From: Pandoraea captiosa
GTDB lineage: Bacteria > Pseudomonadota > Gammaproteobacteria > Burkholderiales > Burkholderiaceae
Length of the DNA: 64,000 nt
NCBI RefSeq assembly: GCF_902459775.1
Contig: NZ_CABPSQ010000009.1
Span: 1 to 64,000, forward strand
Direction of reading: 5' to 3'
Under the pieces are notes generated by a model that saw nothing but the letters and a program-made list of their open reading frames with translations, made no database searches and was not told where the DNA came from. A program made the position numbers and the translations under genes. Shown here one piece after another: positions 1 through 7,888 of this stretch (position 1 is the stretch's first letter; each line of letters opens with the position of its first letter).

Positions 1-340
1 TGCATCAGCAGCAGAGAAGTGAGATTATGTCGCAGCTTCTCGTCGTCGTCAACAGTTTTTTTCGCTTTCTTCGTTCGCCGCCGTAGCGACTCACCAGCTC
101 CAAAACCACCAACCACCGGGCTTTCCAGCCCGTCGCCTCAACCCCGCCGCTGCTTTCGCTGCGTCGCTGTCGTTGCGAGAGACGAGATATTAATGACCTT
201 CGACCAATCGCGCAAGCCCTTTGTGAAACTATTTTGACGTCCACGGATTTCGCCTGATTGGCAGTCCCGATCCAGCCGCCCCATCCCTATATAGGGAGAA
301 GTCTGCTTGTGCCTTCCCCTACACCGCCGTCGCCACCTTT
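1..340. other. gene-free left edge
   Basis: No convincing gene lies here; the short open frames are arginine/serine-rich and lack homology that I recognise. The only structure seen is a 12-bp perfect palindrome (CCCTATATAGGG, 285-296), about 60 bp before the kinase gene. It may contribute to that gene's promoter, but no well-spaced -35/-10 pair could be assigned. Confidence 0.5.
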
Positions 341-356
341 GGGCACAATAGTGCCC
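341..356 (+). promoter_or_regulatory. hairpin abutting the srkA start codon
   Basis: A perfect inverted repeat GGGCAC-AATA-GTGCCC ends exactly one base before the ATG at 357. As RNA it would fold into a 6-bp, 4-nt-loop hairpin where a ribosome binding site should lie; as DNA it could be an operator. No Shine-Dalgarno sequence is visible upstream of this ATG. Confidence 0.45.
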
Positions 357-1367
357 ATGAATACCGATCTGCGTCACGACGCCTCCGGGCGCTCACACCC
401 CTTCGCCGCCCTGCTGCCCGACACGGTCATTACCGCCGTCGAGCAACTCGGAAGTTATAGCGACGGGCGCCTGCTCGCGCTCAACAGCTACGAAAACCGC
501 GTCTACCAAATCGGCATGGAGGACGGCCCTCCCTTGATTGCCAAGTTCTATCGTCCCGAACGGTGGACCGACGACGCCATTCTGGAAGAGCACGCATTCA
601 CCCAGTCCCTCGCCCAGCACGAGATCCCGGTCGTGGCGCCATTGAACATCCAGGGGCACACCCTGCATCACTACGAAGGCTTTCGCTTCGCCCTCTTCCC
701 TCGACGTGGCGGTCGCGCGCCCGAACTCCAGGACCCGGACACACTCAACTGGCTGGGCCGCTTTCTCGGACGCATTCACGCCCTGGGCGCCACGCAGCCA
801 TTCCAACACCGCCTCACGCTGGACATCGACACCTACGGTCGCGCTCCCGTCGATTACCTGTGGACGCATGATTTCATCCCCGCCGACTTGCGCGACGCCT
901 GGCGTAGCATCGTCGATCTCGCACTGGACGGCGTCGCGCGTGCCTACGAGCGCGCAGGTGACATTCGCCTGCTGCGCGTTCACGGCGACTGCCACAGCGG
1001 AAACGTGTTGTGGACCGATGCCGGACCGCACTTCGTCGATTTCGACGACACGTGCACGGCGCCGGCCCTGCAGGATCTCTGGATGCTGCTCTCGGGAACG
1101 CGGGCGGAAATGACCATGCAACTGGACGAAGTTCTCTCCGGCTACGAGGACTTCGCCGACTTCAATCCGCGCGAACTCCATCTGACGGAAGCCTTGCGGA
1201 CGCTGCGTCTGCTGCACTACAGCGCCTGGCTCGCGCGCCGTTGGAACGATCCGGCATTTCCGGCCGCCTTCCCATGGTTCAACACGCAGCGTTACTGGCA
1301 GGACCGCATCCTGGAACTGCGCGAGCAGGTTGCCCTGATGGACGAGCCACCGCTTACCTGGCGCTGA
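357..1367 (+). CDS. srkA: SrkA/RdoA-type stress response Ser/Thr kinase
   Basis: 336-residue cytoplasmic protein of the YihE/SrkA branch of the aminoglycoside-phosphotransferase (APH) fold, which phosphorylates Ser/Thr and protects against envelope and oxidative stress in enterobacteria. Seen: the catalytic loop HGDCHSGN at about residues 209-216 and the metal-binding DFDD near 227, followed by the family's tryptophan-rich C-terminal half. Length matches the family (about 330). The ATG at 357 is chosen because the family starts shortly before the SYENRVYQ strand; an in-frame GTG at 351 and a TTG at 258 are alternatives. In E. coli it neighbours dsbA; here it stands alone. Confidence 0.88.
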   Translation: MNTDLRHDASGRSHPFAALLPDTVITAVEQLGSYSDGRLLALNSYENRVYQIGMEDGPPLIAKFYRPERWTDDAILEEHAFTQSLAQHEIPVVAPLNIQGHTLHHYEGFRFALFPRRGGRAPELQDPDTLNWLGRFLGRIHALGATQPFQHRLTLDIDTYGRAPVDYLWTHDFIPADLRDAWRSIVDLALDGVARAYERAGDIRLLRVHGDCHSGNVLWTDAGPHFVDFDDTCTAPALQDLWMLLSGTRAEMTMQLDEVLSGYEDFADFNPRELHLTEALRTLRLLHYSAWLARRWNDPAFPAAFPWFNTQRYWQDRILELREQVALMDEPPLTWR

Positions 1368-1424
1368 GCGTCACACCGCGCAAATCGTCCTGCACCATCG
1401 AACGCCCTCTGACACCCTCCGAGC

Positions 1425-1448
1425 CCCACTGACCCACTGACCCACTGA
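1425..1448. repeat. 3 x 8-bp tandem repeat (CCCACTGA)
   Basis: Three exact head-to-tail copies sit between the convergent srkA and DUF457 genes. One of several short tandem arrays of differing period in this window. Confidence 0.8.
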
Positions 1449-1483
1449 CACGCTCCGGCACCCTCCGAAGACAACCACTTCAC

Positions 1484-1942
1484 TCACCACCATCGCCACA
1501 TGACGAAAGCGAGCGCCGCCGCCACGCACCACTCCGCGCCGGAGCCGGTGCTCACGTACAGCGGCGAGCGAAAACGTGTACGCAATGGCCAGCAAAGCGG
1601 CACACCGGAGGGCGTCAGCCAGTCGGCCAGCAGATGCGACAGATATCCCGCGCACAACGCGAGCATCCATGGCGGAACGTGCCCCCATCCGTAAATGCAG
1701 GCGACGATCGCGAGCGCCGGCAACACCAGCGAATGCGTCATGCCGCGATGCCCGAACAATCCGGATATCGCAAGCGACAGCGGCGCCACGCGCCGCCCCA
1801 GCATACTTTTCGGATGATCGATATCGGGCAGTAACGCCCCGACGAGCGTCAGCGGCCACGCATGGACGCTTGCCGCCCAGCCAGTGCGATGCATCAGCCA
1901 AGTCGCACCAATGCCGAATATGAGATGACTTCTGGCTTGCAT
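1484..1942 (-). CDS. DUF457 / YdjM-family inner-membrane metal-dependent hydrolase
   Basis: 152-residue integral membrane protein. Histidine/aspartate clusters typical of the YdjM/DUF457 family are visible: an early RSHLIFG segment, GALLPDIDHPKS (about residues 36-47), HRGMTHS (about 64-70) and HLLADWLTPSG (about 102-112), placed between hydrophobic helices. In E. coli YdjM is a LexA-regulated inner-membrane protein of unclear substrate, so hydrolase activity is a family-level prediction. It is convergent with srkA. The start gives a normal N-terminus at MQARSHL. No LexA box was recognised upstream. Confidence 0.82.
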   Translation of the reverse strand: MQARSHLIFGIGATWLMHRTGWAASVHAWPLTLVGALLPDIDHPKSMLGRRVAPLSLAISGLFGHRGMTHSLVLPALAIVACIYGWGHVPPWMLALCAGYLSHLLADWLTPSGVPLCWPLRTRFRSPLYVSTGSGAEWCVAAALAFVMWRWW

Positions 1943-2281
1943 TGAAAAGTTTCGAGTCGACGCGCGAAAGCGATTCGGCTTCGCGCAAAAAGGGCGGCGA
2001 AGTCTACCACCGCACCTGATGCCCCGCGCGGGCGCTGCGTGACCACATCAAAAACAAATGTGCAACGCCAATGGAGAGACATCGCAAAGACAGCGGCAAA
2101 TTCGACACGTTCCGTCACGTCCCTATGACTTTGCGCACGATTCCATTGACGCTGTCACACGCGGACTTTACGATCCGCCCGACCGATCTCTTGGCCGCTC
2201 GATCACCTGATCCCATGAGCGCCGCCGTTCGCGTGACGACGCGCGCAGACAAAAGAGCCAAAGACCCCGCAGGAGTTTTCG
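1943..2281. other. intergenic region between divergent genes
   Basis: Contains no gene I can support. It must hold the promoters of the DUF457 gene (leftward) and the outer-membrane protein gene (rightward). A good ribosome binding site, AGGAG at 2270-2274, precedes the rightward ATG by seven bases. Confidence 0.5.
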
Positions 2282-3010
2282 ATGAAGAAGTTTCTGATGC
2301 TCGCCGCCGCAATCGCGCCACTTGCCGCGCACGCTGCAAACCCGCTCGTCACGGACGACACCGGCACTCAGGACACGGGCAACTGGCAGCTTGAGCTCAA
2401 CAGCGAGTGGCTGACGTTCCCCACATCGCGTCAGCAACAATGGACCAACACGTTGACCTACGGCGTGCTTCCCTCGCTCGACGTCGCCATTCAGGCGCCG
2501 TACCAACGCTCCCGCCCCGATGGCGACGGCTGGACCAGCGGCTTCACCGATCTGCTGTTGCAGGCCAAGTGGCGCTTTCTCGAAGGCGAGCAATGGAGTC
2601 TTGGCCTGAAGCCGTTCGTCACGCTGCCCACCGCGAGCCAGGACCGCGGCCTGGGCAACGGACGCGCTACGACCGGCGCCAACCTGCTGATGCAATACAA
2701 CCTCGATCGCTGGACATTCCTCGCCAATGCCGGCTACACGTGGAACAACAATAGCGTGGGCAATCGGCAAAGCTTGTGGAATGCTTCCACGGCCGTACTG
2801 TTCAGCGTGACGGATCAATTGCGGCTCGTGGGCGACATCGGCCTCGCCACGGACCCCGACAGCGGTTCGCAAACCAAGCCCGCCTACGCACTGGTCGGCG
2901 TGATCTACAGTCCGACGAAGGACCTCGATCTGGACGTCGGCTACAAGCGCGGCCTGAATCCCGCATCGCTCGCGCACTCGGTGCAGGCCGGTGTCACGAT
3001 TCGCTGGTGA
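2282..3010 (+). CDS. outer-membrane beta-barrel protein (MetA-pathway-of-phenol-degradation/transporter family)
   Basis: 242-residue secreted protein with a clean Sec signal peptide (MKKFLMLAAAIAPLAAHA, cleavage after residue 18). The mature part consists of alternating-hydrophobicity strands, for example NWQLELNSEWLTF, and ends in Arg-Trp, an aromatic terminus usual for BAM-inserted barrels. It resembles the PF13557-type 'transporter/MetA-pathway' family, found near aromatic catabolism and elsewhere; substrate unknown. The start is supported by AGGAG seven bases upstream. It stands alone before the tRNA gene. Confidence 0.8.
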   Translation: MKKFLMLAAAIAPLAAHAANPLVTDDTGTQDTGNWQLELNSEWLTFPTSRQQQWTNTLTYGVLPSLDVAIQAPYQRSRPDGDGWTSGFTDLLLQAKWRFLEGEQWSLGLKPFVTLPTASQDRGLGNGRATTGANLLMQYNLDRWTFLANAGYTWNNNSVGNRQSLWNASTAVLFSVTDQLRLVGDIGLATDPDSGSQTKPAYALVGVIYSPTKDLDLDVGYKRGLNPASLAHSVQAGVTIRW

Positions 3011-3132
3011 GCGCCGTCACGCCACGCGTTGCCGGGGCATGCGCAGCGCGTTGGCGCACGCGCCAGAGGCAAGAAAAGCGCATGTGTCGCGCATGAATTT
3101 CGCGGGAGCATTAAACTTAATGTCATAAATGC

Positions 3133-3162
3133 TTGACACAATGCGCAGAATACCCGTATTAT
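3133..3162 (+). promoter_or_regulatory. sigma70 promoter of tRNA-fMet
   Basis: TTGACA (3133-3138) is separated by 18 bp from TATTAT (3157-3162), which places the start point a few bases before the tRNA at 3176. The perfect -35 hexamer is typical of a strong stable-RNA promoter. Confidence 0.8.
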
Positions 3163-3175
3163 TCTTCTTCTCAGA

Positions 3176-3252
3176 CGCGGGGTGGAGCAGTCTGGCAGCT
3201 CGTCGGGCTCATAACCCGAAGGTCACAGGTTCAAATCCTGTCCCCGCAACCA
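3176..3252 (+). tRNA. initiator tRNA-fMet (anticodon CAT)
   Basis: 77-nt cloverleaf with encoded CCA. The anticodon CAT is at 3210-3212, inside a stem of three consecutive G-C pairs (GGGCTCATAACCC) that marks initiator tRNAs. The first base C faces A at the acceptor end, giving the unpaired 1-72 position of bacterial tRNA-fMet. The T-arm carries GGTTCAAATCC. It is a single gene with its own promoter and terminator, not part of an array. Confidence 0.97.
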
Positions 3253-3264
3253 GTTTCATGCTGA

Positions 3265-3298
3265 CGCCTTGATTTCACGACGAAATCAAGGCGTTTTG
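3265..3298 (+). terminator. factor-independent terminator of tRNA-fMet
   Basis: A 12-bp perfect stem (CGCCTTGATTTC, 3265-3276, with its complement at 3282-3293) and a 5-nt loop are followed by TTTTGCTTTT. It starts 12 bases after the CCA end. Confidence 0.9.
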
Positions 3299-3623
3299 CT
3301 TTTGGGCGTCCGCAACGTTGCGAGCGATCCGCCCCGTCCACCCTATCCCCCTCGCCGAAAGCAATGTCGAGGAGGCCGGTCTCGCAGCCTTCGCCCAGCG
3401 TCCCGCGCGATCGAGCCATCACGCGATTGCCTCCCACCGCCAGCGCCACATCCGGCATCCTGAATTCAAAAGCGCCCTCAGGTATTAAGCACCGGGACGG
3501 CATGACGTGGCATGACATCCGCTACGCCCGGCCGCCCGCCGATTGCCCCAGAACCGCCAACGTCGCACCAAGCACCTAGAATTCAGGAAGTACTGGCACG
3601 GCATGTCTCACCGGGAGCGCATG
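3299..3623. other. gene-free stretch after tRNA-fMet
   Basis: No supportable gene. The leftward 95-codon frame across this stretch runs into the tRNA and is rejected. No integrase, att-like duplication of the tRNA 3' end or mobile-element debris was noticed, so the tRNA does not look used as an integration site here. Confidence 0.5.
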
Positions 3624-4436
3624 ATGTCCGACCACGACAAGGTATTCGACGGTTCGATCCCGAAGTGTTACGACACGCTGATGGTGCCGCTGATCTTCGA
3701 GGCGTATGCCGACGACACGGCGCGACTCGTCGCTGCGAGTTCTCCCGACGCGGTACTGGAAACGGCCGCCGGCAGCGGTGCGCTCACGCGCGCACTTGCT
3801 CCAAGACTTGTCTCGCACGCGCGTTATGTCGTCACCGACCTCAATGTGCCGATGCTCGACTACGCCGCCAGTCGCCAACCCGAAGACGTTCGTATCGAAT
3901 GGCGAGAGGCCGACGCCCTCGCGTTGCCGTTCGACGCCGGCTCCTTCGATGTCGTCGTGTGTCAGTTCGGTGCGATGTTCTTCCCCGATCGCACGCAGGG
4001 CTTTGCACAAGCCCTTCGTGTACTGAAACCGGGCGGACGCTTCATATTCAGTGTCTGGGATCGCATTGAGGCAAATGAATTCGCCAACGAAGTCACCCAT
4101 GCCGTCACCACGTTGTTCCCTGACGATCCGCCGCGCTTTCTGGCGCGCACGCCACACGGATACCACGACCCGGCGCGCATTCGGGAGGACTTGCAGCGCG
4201 CCGGCTTCACGCAGATCGACATCGAAACACGAGCCGGAACCAGTGTCGCCGCATCGGCGCGGGATGCCGCAATCGCCTACTGCCACGGCACGCCCTTACG
4301 CAACGCGCTTGAAGCGCGTGGCCCCGATGCGCTGTCGCTTGCGACCGACGCCGCCACAAAAGCCATCTCCGCTCGGCACGGCGACGGACAAGTGAGCGGG
4401 AAGATTCAGGCACACATCATCGTTGCAACGCAATAG
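3624..4436 (+). CDS. class I SAM-dependent methyltransferase
   Basis: 270-residue soluble protein with a Rossmann-type methyltransferase domain. Motif I is LETAAGSGALTRAL (about residues 50-63), an acidic residue ends strand beta2 (TDLN), motif IV is FDVVVCQFGAMFF, and post-motif GGRFIFSVWD follows. It resembles UbiE/Methyltransf_11 enzymes; substrate unknown. Two adjacent in-frame ATGs exist (3621, 3624); the second is chosen because GGGAG at 3613-3617 is then six bases away. It stands alone, and a conserved C-terminal helical region suggests a small-molecule substrate. Confidence 0.82.
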   Translation: MSDHDKVFDGSIPKCYDTLMVPLIFEAYADDTARLVAASSPDAVLETAAGSGALTRALAPRLVSHARYVVTDLNVPMLDYAASRQPEDVRIEWREADALALPFDAGSFDVVVCQFGAMFFPDRTQGFAQALRVLKPGGRFIFSVWDRIEANEFANEVTHAVTTLFPDDPPRFLARTPHGYHDPARIREDLQRAGFTQIDIETRAGTSVAASARDAAIAYCHGTPLRNALEARGPDALSLATDAATKAISARHGDGQVSGKIQAHIIVATQ

Positions 4437-4529
4437 CGAAGCGATGATGGGCAGACGTCGTGTGCGCGTCGACAAAGCGTCGATTGCCCTCATGCTAGAG
4501 TCACGCCATCGCCCCCACCGCCCCCGCTC

Positions 4530-5162
4530 ATGTCCTCATTCAACGACAGCAGCATCGCGGCTTCGACAGACCGCGAATACGACGCGCACAGCATGACGAT
4601 TGCCCCGGCAAAAACCGCGTTGATCGTCATGCATTACCAGACCGACATCCTCGCGTTGTTTCCATCGGTTGCCCCCACGCTGTTGAGCAATACGCGGGCC
4701 CTGTGCGACGCCGCCCGCGCCAACGGCGTTGCCGTCTACTTCGTGAAATTTCACTTCAGCGAAGGTTATCCGGAAGTCAGCCCGATGAACCGCAACGGGC
4801 AAGGCGTCAAACGTCTGGGGCTATTCGTGCACGACAAGATCTCGCCCGAACTCGGTCAGCGCACCGACGAGCCATGCATCGTCGCTCATCGCGCCAGTGC
4901 CTTCTTCGGCACCGACCTGCAGGCACAGCTCGCCCGTCGGGGGGTCGACACACTGATCATGGCGGGCATTGCCTCGACCGGCGTGATGCTCTCGAGCGTC
5001 GCCTACGCGAGCGACGCCGATTACCGGTTGTTCACCGTGAAAGACTGCTGCTACGACCCGGACGCCGTCGTGCACGATCGGCTGTTTGCCACGGCATTCG
5101 ACTCGCGAACGACTATCCTGTCGCTTGCCGACGCGCAGACCTTGCTGGAACGACGCCGCTAG
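4530..5162 (+). CDS. isochorismatase-fold protein with altered catalytic triad
   Basis: 210-residue protein with the whole isochorismatase/cysteine-hydrolase fold. The first strand is ALIVMHYQTDIL (about residues 30-41), a middle segment is ASAFFGTDL and the nucleophile loop is GIASTGVMLSS. In active relatives these read xDxQxDF, K-x-xYSAFxGT and GxxTxxCVxxT. Here Asp is His, Lys appears replaced by His/Arg and the nucleophilic Cys is Val, so hydrolysis by the usual route is unlikely. Codon use looks normal. No Shine-Dalgarno is visible; an internal ATG at 4593 is an alternative start. Role unknown: pseudoenzyme, or isochorismatase-like chemistry without Cys. Confidence 0.8.
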   Translation: MSSFNDSSIAASTDREYDAHSMTIAPAKTALIVMHYQTDILALFPSVAPTLLSNTRALCDAARANGVAVYFVKFHFSEGYPEVSPMNRNGQGVKRLGLFVHDKISPELGQRTDEPCIVAHRASAFFGTDLQAQLARRGVDTLIMAGIASTGVMLSSVAYASDADYRLFTVKDCCYDPDAVVHDRLFATAFDSRTTILSLADAQTLLERRR

Positions 5163-5236
5163 CTGCACCCAACTGCGGGAGGCAACACGTCACGCTACTT
5201 CACAGTGCGTAGCAGCACGCAATAACGCAAAGCGCA

Positions 5237-6205
5237 TCAACGCCTGCGTCGGACAAACCGCTGCTCGGTGACCGTGCTGCCCCATTGGTCGCCTTCGAAT
5301 GCCTCTGCCAGACGAAAGCCGAACGACTCGTACAGATGACGGGCCGCATCGAGTCCTTTGAACGTCCACAGGTATGTCTCGTGGAATCGCGCGTCGACAT
5401 AATCCATGGCCGTCGACATGAGGCGTCGCCCGACACCGGTGCCGCGCAGCACGTCGTCGACGATGAACCAACGCAGATGCGCGACACCCGTCTCGAGATT
5501 TCCATCGATTGCCAGGGACGCGAGCGTACGGCCATTCTCGACGTAAAGCCACAAGGCCTTGCCATCGACGGGCAAGGCGCCGGCAAACTCCGCCAGGCCC
5601 ATTGCGACCTTCTTCTCGAAGAATGCACCGAACCCCCAATGCTCCGCGTAGTAGCGCGCATGAAGACTCGCGATATCGCCAATGCATCCGGGCCGATACC
5701 CTTGCGTGATCTGCGCCGCAGCATCGGCCTCGCCATCGCGCTTCGACGCGTTGTCCTGCGCCAGCGCGTCCGCATAAAGCGCCAGAGAACGAACCAACGC
5801 CTCCTGATCGGCCGGCACGATGCGTCGCAGCGCACTGGAGACCTGATCCGTCGCGTAGCGATCGATCTTGCGGCGCAACTTCTGCCCTTCGTCCGTCAGA
5901 TACAGCTCGGAGGCACGCGCGTCGTCATTCGCCGTCGTGCGGCGCACGAACCCGCTGGCTTCGAGCCTGGCAACCTGGCGGCTGGTATTCGATTTGTCGA
6001 GCCGCAGAATATGGCCAAGGTCCTTGGCGCTGATGCCGGGCGATGCACCGATTTCGATGATGGCGTGCACCGCCGACGGTGCGAGGTCACTGCCCGCCAG
6101 CGTGTTACGCATGAAGCCGAGTTCTCGAACCAATCGGCGCGAAAAGTCGCGCAGTTCCAGAATTTCGGCGTCGCGGGGCTTACCGGGGAGGTCGACGATG
6201 TCCAT
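5237..6205 (-). CDS. MarR-type regulator fused to GNAT N-acetyltransferase
   Basis: 322 residues with two domains. Residues about 15-145 form a MarR winged helix: ISAKDLGHILRLDKSNTSRQVARLEASGFVRR, then the wing with DDARASELYLT. Residues about 165-322 form a GNAT domain with the acetyl-CoA loop GTGVGRRLM near 265-273. Such fusions are widespread in proteobacteria; the acetyl acceptor is unknown. It could sense a metabolite and acetylate it or a partner. Two near-palindromes lie 44 bp upstream of its start and suggest autorepression. Both domains look intact. Confidence 0.9.
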   Translation of the reverse strand: MDIVDLPGKPRDAEILELRDFSRRLVRELGFMRNTLAGSDLAPSAVHAIIEIGASPGISAKDLGHILRLDKSNTSRQVARLEASGFVRRTTANDDARASELYLTDEGQKLRRKIDRYATDQVSSALRRIVPADQEALVRSLALYADALAQDNASKRDGEADAAAQITQGYRPGCIGDIASLHARYYAEHWGFGAFFEKKVAMGLAEFAGALPVDGKALWLYVENGRTLASLAIDGNLETGVAHLRWFIVDDVLRGTGVGRRLMSTAMDYVDARFHETYLWTFKGLDAARHLYESFGFRLAEAFEGDQWGSTVTEQRFVRRRR

Positions 6206-6248
6206 AGGTCATCTCACTGAGACGGGGGTGAATGTCAGCGCGGCATAA

Positions 6249-6285
6249 GTTGCGAATCGCAACCAATATAGTTGCACATCGCAAC
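6249..6285. promoter_or_regulatory. paired operator-like palindromes upstream of the MarR-GNAT gene
   Basis: Two 15-bp near-identical palindromes, GTTGCGAATCGCAAC (6249-6263) and GTTGCACATCGCAAC (6271-6285), have centres 22 bp apart, about two helical turns on the same face. GTTGC-N5-GCAAC half-sites of this length suit MarR dimers. They lie just upstream of the leftward MarR-GNAT gene, so autoregulation is the simplest reading. Confidence 0.7.
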
Positions 6286-6401
6286 TTACGCAAGCACAAC
6301 CTTGCTCACCGCCAGCCAGATCACCGCCCTCCCTCGACCTCCAAGCGGGAACGCGTTACGCGCTCATCCCGCCGTCCGTCGCATCGAACAGGTGTCCCAG
6401 G

Positions 6402-7808
6402 TCACCACGGCATACGCTCGATCACGTCTCGCACCTCGGTCAACACCGGTTCGACCTGCGCGTCGGCCATCGAACTCAAGCCCAGACGCAACGCGTGGGG
6501 CGCATGCCGTGTCGTCGCGTACGCCTGCGCCTTCGACACGGCAATGCCACGCACTGCGAGGGCGGACGCCACCTGATCCATGCGTAAGCCCTCGGGCAAT
6601 GGAAGCCACAGAAACAGCGAGGACGGATGCGCCACGACGTCCATGCCGCGCAACACCTTGCGGGCCATGGCCTGACGCTGCTTCGCGCTCTCAATCTGGC
6701 ATTGTTCCCGCCGCCGGAACTCGCCGCTCGCCATCCACCGCGTGGCGATTGTCGTCACAAGACTCGGCAGACTCCAGTAGGTTGCACGAATCACTCGCTT
6801 GATCTGCCCCGCATGCCCCGCCGGCGCGATGACGTAGCCGAACCGCAGCCCGGTTGCCATGCTCTTCGAGACACTCGAGACGTAAAACGTGCGCTCGGGC
6901 GCCAGCGTGACGATCGGCGGGGGAGCGTCGTTAGCGAGATAGGCATATGTCGCATCTTCGACAATCAGGCAATCGTAGCGTCGCGCGATGGCCACCAGCC
7001 GGGCACGCTGCGCCGCGCTCAACACCCATCCGAGCGGATTGTGCAGCGTTGGCATCGTGTAGATCGCCCGCACCGCGCGTTGCCGACAGGCAGCCTCCAC
7101 GGCGTCGAGGTCCGGGCCGCGGCTCCCGCACGCGATCGGCCTCAATGCGAGTCCCGCGAGCGACGCCGTCATCCGAAACCCCGGATACGTCAGCGCATCG
7201 ACGACCACCCCGTCGCCCGCGCGCAATGCCGTTCGTACCACCACGTCCAGGCCTTGCTGCGCCCCACCGACGAGAAAAACCTGTTCGGCGGGCGCATCGA
7301 TGCCGCGCGCCTGCCGCAAATACGTCGCAACGGTCTCGCGCTCGTGACGACGCCCGCCTGGTGGCTGCTGATGCATCAACGCACTCAGATCACCGGCCGT
7401 GGTCAACTCGCGCAATGTCGCACGCAGCAGTTCGCTCTGCTCGGGCCATGACGGATGATTGAACGACAGGTCCACAGCGCTGGCGCTCAGGCGCGCCTCG
7501 TCGTCGACGTCCCACTCCCGCTGCATCGGACGATCACGTACGAACGTCCCGCGCCCGACCTCTCCGACGACCAGGCCCAGATCGCGCAGTTTCGCGTATA
7601 CCTTCGTGGCCGAGGCAATCGCAATGCCATATTGCGCAGCGAGCTTGCGGTGCGTGGGCAGCAGCGTTCCGGGCGGCAGCACCCCGCTGCGAATCTCGTC
7701 GGACAGGCGCTCGACAAGCGCCGTCACCGGTGAGGACATCGGGGACGAGGGGGACAAGTTGGCCGATGAGGCGGACGCAAGCGCGGTCGAGGAAAGAGAC
7801 GCAGTCAT
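6402..7808 (-). CDS. MocR-type GntR regulator with aminotransferase-like domain
   Basis: 468 residues. An N-terminal GntR winged helix (ALVERLSDEIRSGVLPPGTLLPTHRKLAAQYG, with FVRD closing the wing) precedes a fold-type I PLP domain. The PLP lysine is in YVSSVSKSMATGLRFGY and a substrate-binding HNPLG motif is present. MocR proteins use PLP, often with an amino acid, to sense metabolite state; they rarely act as enzymes. The ATG at 7808 is preferred over upstream frames; an internal ATG at 7739 just before the DNA-binding domain is possible because residues 1-23 are Ser/Ala-rich. Divergent from the thioesterase gene across a perfect inverted repeat. Confidence 0.86.
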   Translation of the reverse strand: MTASLSSTALASASSANLSPSSPMSSPVTALVERLSDEIRSGVLPPGTLLPTHRKLAAQYGIAIASATKVYAKLRDLGLVVGEVGRGTFVRDRPMQREWDVDDEARLSASAVDLSFNHPSWPEQSELLRATLRELTTAGDLSALMHQQPPGGRRHERETVATYLRQARGIDAPAEQVFLVGGAQQGLDVVVRTALRAGDGVVVDALTYPGFRMTASLAGLALRPIACGSRGPDLDAVEAACRQRAVRAIYTMPTLHNPLGWVLSAAQRARLVAIARRYDCLIVEDATYAYLANDAPPPIVTLAPERTFYVSSVSKSMATGLRFGYVIAPAGHAGQIKRVIRATYWSLPSLVTTIATRWMASGEFRRREQCQIESAKQRQAMARKVLRGMDVVAHPSSLFLWLPLPEGLRMDQVASALAVRGIAVSKAQAYATTRHAPHALRLGLSSMADAQVEPVLTEVRDVIERMPW

Positions 7809-7819
7809 GACTGTACGTA

Positions 7820-7839
7820 GGACAATTTCTTGATTGTCC
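7820..7839. promoter_or_regulatory. inverted repeat between divergent mocR and thioesterase genes
   Basis: A perfect 7-bp inverted repeat, GGACAAT-N6-ATTGTCC, lies 11 bp upstream of the mocR start and 49 bp upstream of the thioesterase start. It is the only strong symmetry in the 80-bp divergent region and is the obvious candidate operator for the GntR/MocR protein. Confidence 0.6.
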
Positions 7840-7888
7840 GATGCTAGGTGACGACACTTTACACAACAAACGACACCCGAGGCCTGCC

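Noticed and set aside
285-302. TATAGGGAGA resembling the initiation end of a phage T7 promoter
   Set aside because: The upstream -17 to -5 bases do not match the T7 consensus, and no phage genes are nearby; the match arises from a short palindrome.
3231-3518. A leftward 95-codon frame next to tRNA-fMet
   Set aside because: Its 3' end runs through the tRNA and terminator, and the protein has no recognisable features.
3176-3623. tRNA-fMet as an integration site of a genomic island
   Set aside because: No integrase, no duplicated tRNA end and no shift in composition follow it.
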